Origin: Obelidium mucronatum
Taxonomy: Eukaryota > Chytridiomycota > Chytridiomycetes > Chytridiales > Chytriomycetaceae
DNA: 64,000 bases
Reading direction: 5' to 3'
Assembly (NCBI GenBank): GCA_025765595.1
Contig: JAIVFH010000058.1
Location: forward strand, 160,742-224,741
Part shown: positions 46,501 through 59,775 of the stretch, piece by piece
Numbering within the stretch: the first letter of the stretch is position 1
Layout: each line of letters begins with the position of its first letter
The notes under the pieces: generated by a model
Database searches by the model: none
What the model was told of the DNA's origin: nothing
Seen by the model: only the letters and a program-made list of their open reading frames with translations
Program-made: the position numbers and the translations under genes

Positions 46501-49500
46501 TATAGTCCCCCAATCCCACTTCCTTTAGTAACAGCACTATACGACTCCAAATCAATCTTCAACAGTGCCAATAAGTCATGAGAAGGTAGAAACTGGACAA
46601 AGGAAAGAATCACGGAACTCAATTCCGCCAATTCAGTCCTAAATGGGGTTTGTAACACATGCATCTTGGCTTTCTCACTATTGGAACGATCAAAGTTTGT
46701 TCCCTTCACCAGTTTCGCCAATGTACCAAACAGGCGGATGAAATGATCCAACAGAGGAGATATTTCATCAATACACGCCTTCAACAAGTCGTTTCGAACT
46801 CCCAAATCAGTTCCTGAGGTACCCGCCTTCCCCGCACGGACAACTTCTTTGGCTAGACGATCACCAATCCGGTGAAGTTTTTCAATGAGCTCGGCTGTGA
46901 TACTGAGTGACAGGCGGAAAGTGGAAATTTTTGAAGAGTCTAAATCACGAAAGAGATCGAATGAGATATATTCGAGAATCCAGCGCTTCGTGGCATTGAC
47001 GAGCATCAAGCGACTCTTTTGATCGTTGAAAACAGGGCTACGAATTAAGGAATGTACCAAGGCAAGCTTGTAGGTATTAAGAATTGGCTGACAAAAAATT
47101 CATGTCAAGATTAATTCCTTAATGGCACAGAAAAAAACCCGCAAACCTTCTTGGTATTGACACTGTCCACAAATCCGATTAACATCGGGGTTAAGGCAAA
47201 CACACCATACACTCGCTCCAGATATGGCAACAACTCCATAAAATGCCTCAACATCAAAATCTGTGCCTCCGTCACGTCGTCAAAGGGAATCGCCATAAAC
47301 GCACTCAGAGATTCAACCATTTTGCTCAAACTGTCGCTAAAGCTCTTTTCCCTCTTCACATTGCTTCCAACGGTTGCATTCCGAGCCAACTTCTGATCCA
47401 TCAATCCACTGCGCACGACAACCTGTGCCCAAAATCCCCAGACCCTAATACTATCGCACAGAAGCTGGATCTTTGTGTGTCCTTCCAAAAGCTTCACGAA
47501 TACTGCAAGAATCTTTCTCCAACAACTTGTACTCCTCAGAAACTTGTCCACATAGGCTTCGAGTGCTGCTTCATATGCAGCGAAGCGAGGTTGGATTATA
47601 ATGCCGAAAACATAAATCATGGCATCAAACACAACTTCTGACAATTCAATTTCAGGTTCAGTCGTCGGACTGTCCAAAATTTCAACCAAGGCATCCAGGA
47701 TCCCGTGCAAAAATTTGACAATTTCCAAGGATGGGACAGTGTTTCTAAACTGAGTGATGACGAAAGCTACAGGTACTTTGAAGTGCAAGATGGCGTGATG
47801 CCAGTGCAGCAAATTCAAAACCCCTGTGCTTTGTGTCATGAGAGTGCTACACAGGGAAGTTCGAATGGTCATCTTGTCTCGCAACTGTGGCGCTGATTTA
47901 CTCATTTCGGTGGCAGCACTCCACTTCAAATAATCAGCTGCGTGAACCATATTCTTGTCGTACTTGTAGAGGCAGAGGTTGTGGACTTCGTCTTTGAGTA
48001 CAGTGTAATCTCCACGAACAAAAGGCAAAAAGGCAAAAGCAAATAGCCCGCGCTCGCCTTTGTCTTGAGCAGAAGTGCATTGGCGAAACAGAATAAACAC
48101 ATGCGCTTGTTCCAGCATTTGAGGTTCAAGGTCAATTCGAATAGTTTCGGACCAATTGGGAGTATTAGAGTGGTAGTAAACAACCGATTCATAGGTGCTT
48201 TCCATAGCACTGAACCCCCGAGATATACAGTTTTCAATGAATACACCGTCGGTTGTACGAACTTGAACCACAACTTGAACATTCCGTTGAGCAAAAGTTG
48301 TGGTGCGAGGAACAAATTCACCGGAATGGAGGGTGATATATACACTGTTTCTAGCATCATGAGGGTGGATACGTTCTGGGAAGCCAAGCCGCTGAGTGTA
48401 ACCCACTTTAGCGAGCGAAACCGGGACTGGTTCGGTAACAGAGCATGTATGAGCACTCATGTTCAAAATAACCTTGATGTTTTCATGGCTTGAGGAAGTT
48501 TCTTGCTGTTTCAGTATCTGATCAGGCAGACCAGGAAAGCTGGATTCTGAAATTGGCGTGTGGAGTTGAATAGTGTACTCCGCTCCTTCCATTAGACTTC
48601 GGTCCACTTCACTTTCCGAGACATTTGCAGCGGCTACCGAGCTTTCCAAAACTGCGTTTGTGTCTGCAAATCCCAACTTTCTAGCATTGTTCCAAATACC
48701 ACCCATGTCCAAAACACCAACCGCAAAAGGCCTTCTTAATCCCAAACTATCACTGATGCTAACAACACTTTCAGCACTACTGTTTCTTTTGCTAATAGAC
48801 GGCTTGCCGAGCAACGATTCACTGCTCGACGATCGCCTATTAGACAAGGGAAATGGAGTCTGTTTCATGCTCTCATTGCTTGCGCGTTTCGACGAAAAAC
48901 GATATTCAGGTATACCCCCACCGCGCTCTTCCCTATCACTTGCATTCATCCTCCCAACTCTCACAATTCGAACCACCAGGCATAATCCAGTTTCTTCCCC
49001 ATCTAGCGCACTGTCCGGATCGCTGACTTCGCAAAACACAGTCTTGAGCCGCAAGCGATTATCCATGTCCATACTCACTGGCATACCATTGTAGTCAATA
49101 CGAACCACAAAGTCCTCACTGACAGCTTTTTGCTTATTCTTGTCATAGAGGGAGAAGGCGAGATCGGCATGTTCACCAGCAAGACAGATCTGCGCAAAAC
49201 ACGCGCTCAATTCAAAATGGACATAGTATGTCTGAACAGCTTCGTTTCTTTTCCGAGTACTTTGAAGAGAATGAGGGAGTTCAACTGATTTGAGAAACAT
49301 TTGGGTTGCACTCTTGGTGAGTTCTTCAATGCTCGCATTTGCATTTGCGTTAATGTATGTTGCATCCGGAGACGTTGTTAGAGGATTCAACGAAAGGGTG
49401 AACCTGTCCATGGATATCTTGTCATGTAGTTTCGTAAATGCACTGATCGATTTCTCACTCAATCGCAGCCGCTCATAACTTTCAAAATGAGAACGAAACA

Positions 49501-50558
49501 CTCGAACAATTGATGAAGAGCTCTTTTCTCCCAAGAGGAAGCCACGGGATCGATGGCGAATGACGATTTCGAGACCTTGAATGTGATTTCCGAATTCCAT
49601 AATATCGACAAGTTGGTTTCGCACTTTGATCAGACGTTCACGAGATAAAGCGGAAGCTAGAAGCTGGTTCCGACCCTTGTAGAGACGCTGAGAGAGGTTG
49701 ATAATGGTGTTGTATAGGTTATAGTCTTGAGCTGCAAGATGTTTCTTGAGAAGACCAGCCCACTCCACAAGTGTTGCTGACAAATCATCAACCAATGGCT
49801 CACGCGAGCCAAAAACAGTGTCATACTTTGGGTAGCTTGGCGCAGGGATTCTGTGTGTAGGAGCTGGAGTGCTAACTGACAGGACTGACACCCCTACAGA
49901 AAAGACGGTCAATTTCCAAAGATTGTTAAAATGATTATTTGGCTCACCATCTGCAGCGGGAACATCAGAATTTGCTGTTGCCACTGTTACTGAGATATTT
50001 TGAACACTCCCAGATTTCTGACCAACAGGGGCCCTTCCAGATGCATTTGCGACAGATGTGGCAGACACGACCAGCTTGCTCTTCTTGTTCGACAGGACAA
50101 CGTGAGAGGCGGGAAAGACGCCGAGCGAGTATTTGTTTGCGGCCAAGGGCGCCGAGTGGGCCGACGAAAAGACATAGCCGCGGAACCACAGCGGCTTTCC
50201 GGCGCGACAGAAGCGTTCGACGACGACAACGGCTGGAGTGTTTAATTGACGTGCAAGTTGGTTGTTTGAGTTTGTTGGTTGGCTCGGAAAAGACAGAAGA
50301 CGCACCGTCGCCGGCGTCCAGCGCCACGAAGCCCGGCAGTCCGAGCGCCGCCGCGTCGAAGCGCAGCACGGCGATCGCATCGACCGCGTGCGCATTCGCC
50401 AGCCCGACCGCCCCGCCGCCGCTGCTGCGCGGGCGTCTGCCGCCGCGCGCCCCGTCCGAGGCTGCGCGCCCTGTCGCTGCCGCTGCCGCTGCCGCTGCTG
50501 GGTCGGGCATCGGCGTCCAGATCCCGTCGACATCCGCGTGAGCCGGTTCGTCGTCCAT
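43579..50558 (-). CDS. DOCK-family Rho/Rac guanine-nucleotide exchange factor (2205 aa, 7 exons)
   Basis: DOCK proteins activate Rac/Cdc42-type GTPases through DHR2 and bind membranes through the C2-like DHR1. Exons: 50558-50306, 50232-49948, 49893-47147, 47087-46051, 45980-45558, 45508-45068, 45010-43579; phases all agree. An SH3 domain (about 65-140) is assembled across exons 1-2 (LDAGDAVVVVERF..WFRGYVF..LGVFPASHVVL). DHR1 starts near residue 692 (RNSVYITLHSGEF..YESVVYYHSNTPNWSE). DHR2 occupies roughly 1600-2110 with FYGRGHLSYLQGKQFIYKGR and INAFSYSRPFRR..LWTEKTLFLTTDTFP. N-terminal SH3 and size place it nearest DOCK-A/B. Exon 1 is extremely GC-rich. Converges on the vWA copy 2 gene, stops 35 bp apart. 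Confidence 0.9.
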
Positions 50559-50751
50559 TGCTTTCTTTGTTCGCCGTGATTTTTCTTAAATTTTCAGTGA
50601 CTTGCAAATTTCCAATGGATGAGTGCCATGATTGGAGCTGACTGATTGAAACATGGCCCAAGCGTGACACTCCTTCGTTCGTAACCTGAAAAGGTCGTCA
50701 AATATTTTTTATTTATCAGCAGTATACACGCCTGTCAGTATGTAAAATAAT

Positions 50752-51496
50752 CTACAGTTTTGAATTTTTCCATTCCTGCAGTTTTCTGTACGCAGTCTCC
50801 CATTCTTCTTCAGTTGTGGGTCTCTTGGAAGTTTTATCATAAAAGTCTGCTCGGAATGCAGGCTCACCGCTGCGTTGAATATGCTTTTCACCATCAACAG
50901 TCACTTCATATCCCATTTCTCCAAATAAATCTGCCCATCCACGCAACGTCTTGGCAATAATTTTCTTGTAGGCCTTCGGTGCTTCGACACGCACATTCTT
51001 TGGATCCCAATTCTTATCGTTAGTGAGCATGGCTTTCAATTCCTCAAAAGACGAAAAGTAGTAGACATAGGGTGCAATCTCGGGATCGTAGTAATCCATC
51101 AACAGATGCCAATGGTTCACAAGGGAAATCGTTTGCCAGGGTTGAAAGAAAAGCATGTAGTTGCATCGTTCAGATTCTTTCTCATGCAATAGGGATTGAA
51201 GTAAATGTCTCCCATCTGCGTTTTTTTCCGGTTTCCATATGAATAAATGATGTTAGTTTCGCTGCCACAACAATAACGTCGGCGGAGGAACAAAATACGC
51301 GAGTGATTCCAGCATCAATCAGTTCATTAGCACGATTTTCCTGCATTCCATACTCTCCAAAAAACCGAGAATGGAATGTTGTTAAGGTGAGATTAAGCCG
51401 TTCAGTGACGTGGGCAATATTATCCCGACATGCCCCACGTCCGTTGTAGTACAAAATACGGGGCTTTTTTGAAGGTACTCGCAGAACTCTCGACAT
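50752..51496 (-). pseudogene. Unrecognised gene, probably frame-disrupted
   Basis: Two good coding segments overlap out of frame. 51496-about 51200 begins MSRVLRVPSKKPRILYYNGR and reaches GITRVFCSSADVIVV. A second, about 51205-50752, contains CNYMLFFQPWQTISLVNHW and ends WETAYRKLQEWKNSKL. A splice join needs a weak GTTCCT donor and would remove the conserved-looking SADVIVV. I vaguely recall longer fungal proteins with these two ends and an extra central block, which would mean an internal deletion; function not claimed. Divergent from the FkbM gene. Confidence 0.4.
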
Positions 51497-51745
51497 CCTC
51501 CATACTTGTGCGAGATCGTTTAACGTTCACAGCTGAATGAATAGCCAGAGCTGCTGGCTGTTCGATCACTTAATTGAAAAATTGCCCGTTGCACCGAGGG
51601 ATTCTCAAAATCTTGGAGCATCTTGGAGACTTGTCTAAATTCCCGCCTTGAATTCCCGCCACCACCATCAACACACATGGATAAAAGAGCAACTTTCCCG
51701 CCCCTCCTAATTCATCAACGACAAACTTAAAAAAAAATAAGCAAC

Positions 51746-52797
51746 ATGTCCGTTCGCGGTAAAGGCGGCTTAATCACTAGTGCAGTTATCTTCTCCCGAA
51801 GGCAGATGTTTCCACTTGTTGCCCTTGCATTAGTGTACATTCTGTTCATGCCGTTGAAAATGCCGAGTTCATTCGGTAAAGCAGTGGCTTGGCAAAGATT
51901 GGACCAACGCCAGGAGTTTGAGACTTCAAATGCGTGGTGGGCAAGAAACGTTTCTTCAATCGACTGCAGCCCAAAGAAATCAGTCACTGTAAAAGTACAG
52001 CCTCAAATAACAATGTTTACGTATGAAGAAGTGGAGGACACTATTGTATCTGGAACAATTATTCGAAGTATCGACGACCCAACTGCTTCGGGTTTCTTTG
52101 AAGCAGATCTGAGGAAGTTAATGCTACTCGTTTTGAAGGGACATCCTGGGGCAGTTGTGTTGGATATTGGTGCAAACATTGGGTTGCATACTGTCTTTTT
52201 TGCAAACGAAGGCTTCGAAGTTCATGCGTTTGAACCTTACCGAGCTACTTTTGAACTCTTGGCTTGTTCTGTGGTATGTTGGACATGAATTGAAATGTCG
52301 CTAACTTTTATGCACAGGCTGCTAATCAGTTTACTAAAGTGCACTTAAATAACTTCGGGCTTGGGGCGCACTCAAATACAACGTGTATCAGTGAATCGTT
52401 TGGAAATCGCGGACATGCCACCGTCCATGAACAGGCGGCATGTCCACCCGCTCAGACAATCAAAGTACACCGACTTGACAAGTACCTGGAGGCCTATAAT
52501 ATCCAGCCATTCCTGATAAAGATTGATATCGAAGGATACGAGTACTTTGCTTTACAACCCGTCAAAGAGATTTTCAAATTGAATCCACCGACTCACATAT
52601 TTTCAGAGTTCTTTCCAGAAAATATGCTGAATGTAAATGTGGATCCAAAGGATTATTTGAATCTATTGCTTGAAATGGGCTATGTTGTTGAAGTTGTCAA
52701 CGGTGTCAATGCAGGAACAATTGTTGATACTGTGGGTTCCGATGAGTTCAACAAGGTAGTTACTTCAGGTGCTGACATTCATGCCTACTTGAAATAA
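51746..52797 (+). CDS. FkbM-family methyltransferase, membrane-anchored (335 aa)
   Basis: Exons 51746-52273 and 52318-52797 (44-nt intron, phase 0). N-terminal signal anchor (MFPLVALALVYILFM) suggests a lumenal or secretory-pathway enzyme. Catalytic region: VVLDIGANIGLHTVFFANEG (SAM-binding glycine motif), VHAFEPYRATFELL, NNFGLG, and the family signature FLIKIDIEGYEYFAL. FkbM enzymes methylate hydroxyl groups on glycans and small molecules; the substrate here is unknown. It neighbours other possible glycan-modifying genes (50.7 kb, 54-55 kb). Confidence 0.82.
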
Positions 52798-55239
<2,442 letters not shown>

Positions 55240-55639
55240 TTTGTTAGGTTGGTATTCAACCTGCTATTGCATTTTCATTTTCTAGACACCGTCCCACCAA
55301 CGACCTGCCCATGGCGGGGAGATAACAAAATTTAGCTGAAAATTTGCCATCCACAACAGAATGCACCCACTGCAGCATATTGTACAGTCAGTTATAGTAA
55401 TAAACAATGCGGAGATTCTTGCGTCAGACTGCACCTGAAACGTACAAGAACACACTGGAGTCATATAACCTTTAATTGACAATGTACCTGCACAAGAGTA
55501 GCTTTAGGTTCAGTTTTAGGATATAAATGCTATTAAATGCTACAAACCACAGTCTGGCAGTTTGTTTTTCCATTTTTTGTCGCTCCAACACAATTTTTCA
55601 AAAAATTCATGACTGAGACTACCGTAGAATACGTTGTCA

Positions 55640-55700
55640 TGATGCACTCCTTTTGATCTTTTGTCGTGATGCACACAATTTCAAAAGATCAAAAAAAAGA
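55640..55700. repeat. 13-bp perfect inverted repeat with nearby direct repeat
   Basis: TTTTGATCTTTTG at 55651-55663 and CAAAAGATCAAAA at 55682-55694 form a hairpin. TCATGATGCAC (55638) and TCGTGATGCAC (55664) are near-identical direct repeats. Might mark an edge of the transposon region; no proof. The remainder of 55240-55750 shows no gene. Confidence 0.5.
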
Positions 55701-55769
55701 GCACATGAATGGAATTCCCGCCAACAGCAACTCACCTGCAAACACAGCAAGTACACCCCCGGAGGAAAA

Positions 55770-56045
55770 AAATGTTTAAAAATATTTGAGAACATTTTTT
55801 TAAGATTTTAAAACATTTAAAGAAGAAAAATATTTTAAAATAATTAAGAAAAATGTTTTGCAATATTAATGGAAAAAATTTCTAGGAATATTTTTTTGAA
55901 TTATTTTAAAAGAAAATCAAGAGAAATATTTTGAAATAATTGAGAAAAATAAATTAAAATCTTTGGAATGAAAAAATATTTTAAAATAATTATGAAAATA
56001 ATTTGAAATAAATCAATGAAAATGTTTAAACATATTTTCTCAAAA
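55770..56045. repeat. AT-rich repeat array, left side of transposon region
   Basis: About 275 bases made mostly of A/T with recurring AAATATTTTAAAATAATT-like units and many AAAAATATTT half-palindromes. Lies just past the 3' end of the Plavaka-like transposase gene. Confidence 0.7.
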
Positions 56046-56049
56046 ATAT

Positions 56050-59000
56050 TTAAGTGCTGCTGCTGCCATTGCTTGATTCGGCACCTCCACTATCACTGCT
56101 GTTGTTGCTGTTTTGGCGTCTTCTTTTTTTAGAGTGATTTCGACTTGTGTTTGCCTGGTTTTGCAAGTTTTTTTTTCCACGTTTCTTTGGAGGTTTAAAA
56201 GCAGCAGTGATTGCTTTTTCCAAAGTATCAGAAGCAATCGCAGGAGCTATTGGAGCCAGGCTTTTGAGCAACTGATAGGTTTTAAAATGATGAACATTAA
56301 GCAAAAAGATGTCATCTCCAGAATGATGCAAGAGCTCTTGGTGGCGATTTGAACTTTTAAGAGTGCGTTTTCTTTGAATTCGACAGTGAGTTGCAAAAGT
56401 GTTGGACATTTACTAACTCTGCTGATTCGATTGACACCTTTGTCTGTGTTGAAGACTTATGAATTTTAGGACAACCCAAGTGGGACTGCTGAGTGATAGT
56501 GTATTGAAGAGTTTCAATTGTGTCGACATTTTCAAGATTTACTGATGTCACGCGGAATATACAAGAGACCCCATCAACTTTTGCAGTAATAAAATCTTGA
56601 GCTTTAAATTTTTTGGAATGCGTGGCTTTGAATACTGGACCTATCAAGTGTGGATTTTGATGGTATGTATTGGCCTGTTTATAGTACCCTCCGTCACTAA
56701 GATAACGAAGGCAAAGGTCAGTTGCAAAAGTGACAGCAACATCTTTTGAAGTATTGTGGCGATTTGAGTGAATGACAGCTACTTTGTTGTTTCCTTCAAA
56801 ATTTTCACTTGCTACATTTTGTAATGGTCCATATCATTCAATGAAGTATGGGGCGTGTCGCAATAAATGAAGTTTTGGGCAAACCAGGCCTTCAAAGTGC
56901 TTTGTCTTTGCCGCTGCAAGAATAAATTGATCCAAGACGGCATTGACACTGGCCGCAGAATTCTTATCAACATGAGAGCAATACAAAGTTGATGTGAAAA
57001 AGGACATCCATCTCCACATTTCAAGTTCTGCACGATTAACAAGGTTTGCAAGCACAAATGGAGCAACCTGAACAAATTCACGAAAATCCTTCCCATTCCG
57101 CGACTTGACATAGTGCACCTAAAAATTGGTTCAATCTTTAAAAGTGGAAGGTGCAAATAAATATCTTGTGAAACCATTGGGTGTCCTTGCAGCTTTTTAA
57201 GGATACCACTTTGCATGACGCCTTCCAAGTTTGACTTCAATATTTGTTTACCCTCCACTCCCAGCCCTTTTACAGTTGCCACAGTTGCATACTTTATAAT
57301 TCCCAGCAGACAACAATGCAAAAGCTCAATTGGAGTGTCAGATGCGCCTTCAAAAAACGGCTTCTCATTTTCAATACCAAGAAGCGGATTCATTGGTGGG
57401 TCCTGCGTAAAATTCTCAGTAAAAGCATTGAACAATATATCCTTGATTCCTTTGGCTTTTGCTTCTGTAATTGCTTCTATTTTTTTCATTTCACGATTGA
57501 GGACTTTCGCCTTCAATTCGACAAGTATTTGTTTGGTTTCTTCAATACTTCGATTGTTTTCATCATTGACTCGTGTGAGATATTTAACCAACAAAGGTGC
57601 TGTTGTGGGAGTTTTTACGTTGCAAACTCTACAGGGCGCCGAAGAACTCAGCCCTGTGTGAGATACCATAACTGAAGCTGCAGGGTTGTCACCAATTAGA
57701 GTTAGTAGACATCCTTAAAATATAATAGTTGTCAGCTGCAGCATTGAGCAGTTGTGATAATGTTCAGTGGTGATAGTGATAAAAAACACTTGCCGACAAC
57801 AATTACTTCTTCGTGTAAAACCGCGTCATACACCAAAATTCCTCTTCTTAGGTCACGTAAGCAATCAACAATAACTGGACAACATTCGATAGCAGAAGCC
57901 TCATTGGTTGTGCAAATGAAGTTGATATTATTCAGCTGCTGAATATCATGAAAAGGCAGTCCAGCAAGTGTAAACTCCAGCGACTCATATTTGTTCCACT
58001 TCTTTGAAATGTTTCCACTTGTATCATCATTGAATAAACAAATCGGAGCTACAAATACTCGTTTTCCAGCAGCCTTTTCTCGAAGTTTGGAACCGTTCCT
58101 TATGGATGTTTCCAATTCAGCGTCTTTGCCATTTTCTGTCTCCCACAATATTTTTGTCCCTACGGGACACAAGAACCAGTGTTTTAATTCTTCCACAGGA
58201 GCTTTTTTAACATCAGCCGAAATTAACCAAAATTCCGAATCTAAATCAAATAAAACAGAAAATTCAATAGCAAATAAACTGCCATTTTCATCTTTTACAA
58301 ATGTGAAAGGTAAAAATCCTTCTATTTCTTTGATAAAATAGACTTCGTCAATGAATATATGAAGTGGTTCATTGTTTTGAATGATTTGAACCATGGGTGT
58401 TTGAATACTTTCCTTCCAACGAGAGCTTTCCCAAAGTTTGGATTGAGTTTCCTTTTCAACGGGAATAACATTCAATTTTGCACGAATTCGAGGATTGCCG
58501 AAAGCCAATCGAATAGACGTAGCAATAGGAATATAGAAGACAGAAACAGTCGGTGACAATTTCCACTCTCTAGGATGGACATTTAATAATTCCCGCACAG
58601 TGGATCGAAGACTCAGAATGCGGTTGTGGGGAGGTAAATCAGGCACAACTGCACGAAACACGTCAAGAATTTCAGTTTCCTGATCCCTAGAGTACATGAC
58701 AGATCTTGTGCGTGAAAAAAGCTTTGAAAGTTTAAATTCGTGAAGTGATCTGAACGGAAAAAATTTTCCGCGCGACCAATTTTCAGGGTTCAGCTGATGA
58801 TTCCAGCCTGAATATGCGGAATCTCGAGTCTCGAGAATAAAATCAGCATCTTCCAATTCTTCCTCCTCATCTTCTGATTGACGCTGACTATTATGATTGA
58901 CACTGAACTCTGAATCTGAGCTAAATTTGTCATCTGTATCTGCATTTAAATCAGGTTCTGAAGCAGTCAGGGAACCAATATGTGAATCATCACTTGAATC

Positions 59001-59430
59001 AGCCTGTGAACCAGCTAGAGAGTCCTCGTGGGAATTAGCATGTGTATCAGTTTTTGAATTGGCATGTGATTCTGCACATGCAGCGTGGGACTCGGCACCT
59101 GGTCTGTTCTCAGCGTTGGAAAAATCGAGTTTGTCTGAATAATCTGGATCAGGACTATCATCTTGCTCAAGACTATCACGGCTCTCTAGTACGGCATCGT
59201 CTTAGAATATTGATGTTGCTCAAACTGGTAAAAAATTGATTAAATTATTAAATTAATAATATACCTTTTTCCGCTTTGTGGATGACGTTGGCACGGAGAA
59301 AACTTGGAAGTCGACTTGTATGTTTTTGCGACACTTCATGTCTTTGTTGTATGGAAGGTGGAAGATTGGCCAAGATCACTTGACAAACATTGCATCTCCA
59401 TCCACCTTTGATTTCACTCCAAACCTGCAT
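56050..59430 (-). pseudogene. Plavaka/CACTA-like DNA transposase gene with one in-frame stop
   Basis: Exons: 59430-59265, 59185-57794, 57713-57175, 57118-56418, 56371-56050, all in phase over 1040 codons. N-terminus has a C2H2-like finger (WRCNVCQVIL..RHEVSQKH), then an acidic Ser/Asp region. The transposase core carries LNPENWSRGKFFPFRSL, VDCLRDLRRGILVYD, LIGDNPAASVMVSHTG with CRVC, and GKDFREFVQVAPFVL, as in fungal Plavaka-type elements. Intron 2 (57793-57714) is GC-AG with the classic GCAAGT donor. TGA at 56836-56834 interrupts HAPYFIE-stop-YGPLQNVASENFEG, where an Arg codon is expected (CGA to TGA would explain it). C-terminus is basic (KKRGKKNLQNQ, KKRRRQ). One lesion in an otherwise open gene suggests recent inactivation or read-through. 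Confidence 0.72.
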
Positions 59431-59767
59431 TTTCTTCTTGTGTGACACTGATGTTAGAACACCGTGTAACAGGTGCTACAAAAGGGCTTACCAAGGTGCT
59501 TTATGAGGGTGCTTTATGGTTGTGTTTTAGCTTCGGCTTTTTTTTTATTTTTGCTCGCGTTTTTTTCACTTAAATATTTTTTCACCAAAATGCCACCGAA
59601 GTTCTCCCTCTCCTCCCTCCCATCCATCACCAACACTCCAACAACTCCAGCACCTTCCTCCTCCTCCAACAGTCTTCCCTTATCTCCTGCTACATCAGTG
59701 CGCTCTTTGGGTGTCCCCACTCAGGGTGAAAAGAGGAAGACACCCGCTTCAACGGAACAGGATGTGG

Positions 59768-59775
59768 ATGCCATC
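59768..59775. repeat. Left 8-bp target-site duplication of the hAT element
   Basis: ATGCCATC immediately precedes the left terminus and recurs at 62836-62843 after the right terminus. Eight bases is the normal hAT duplication length. Confidence 0.92.
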
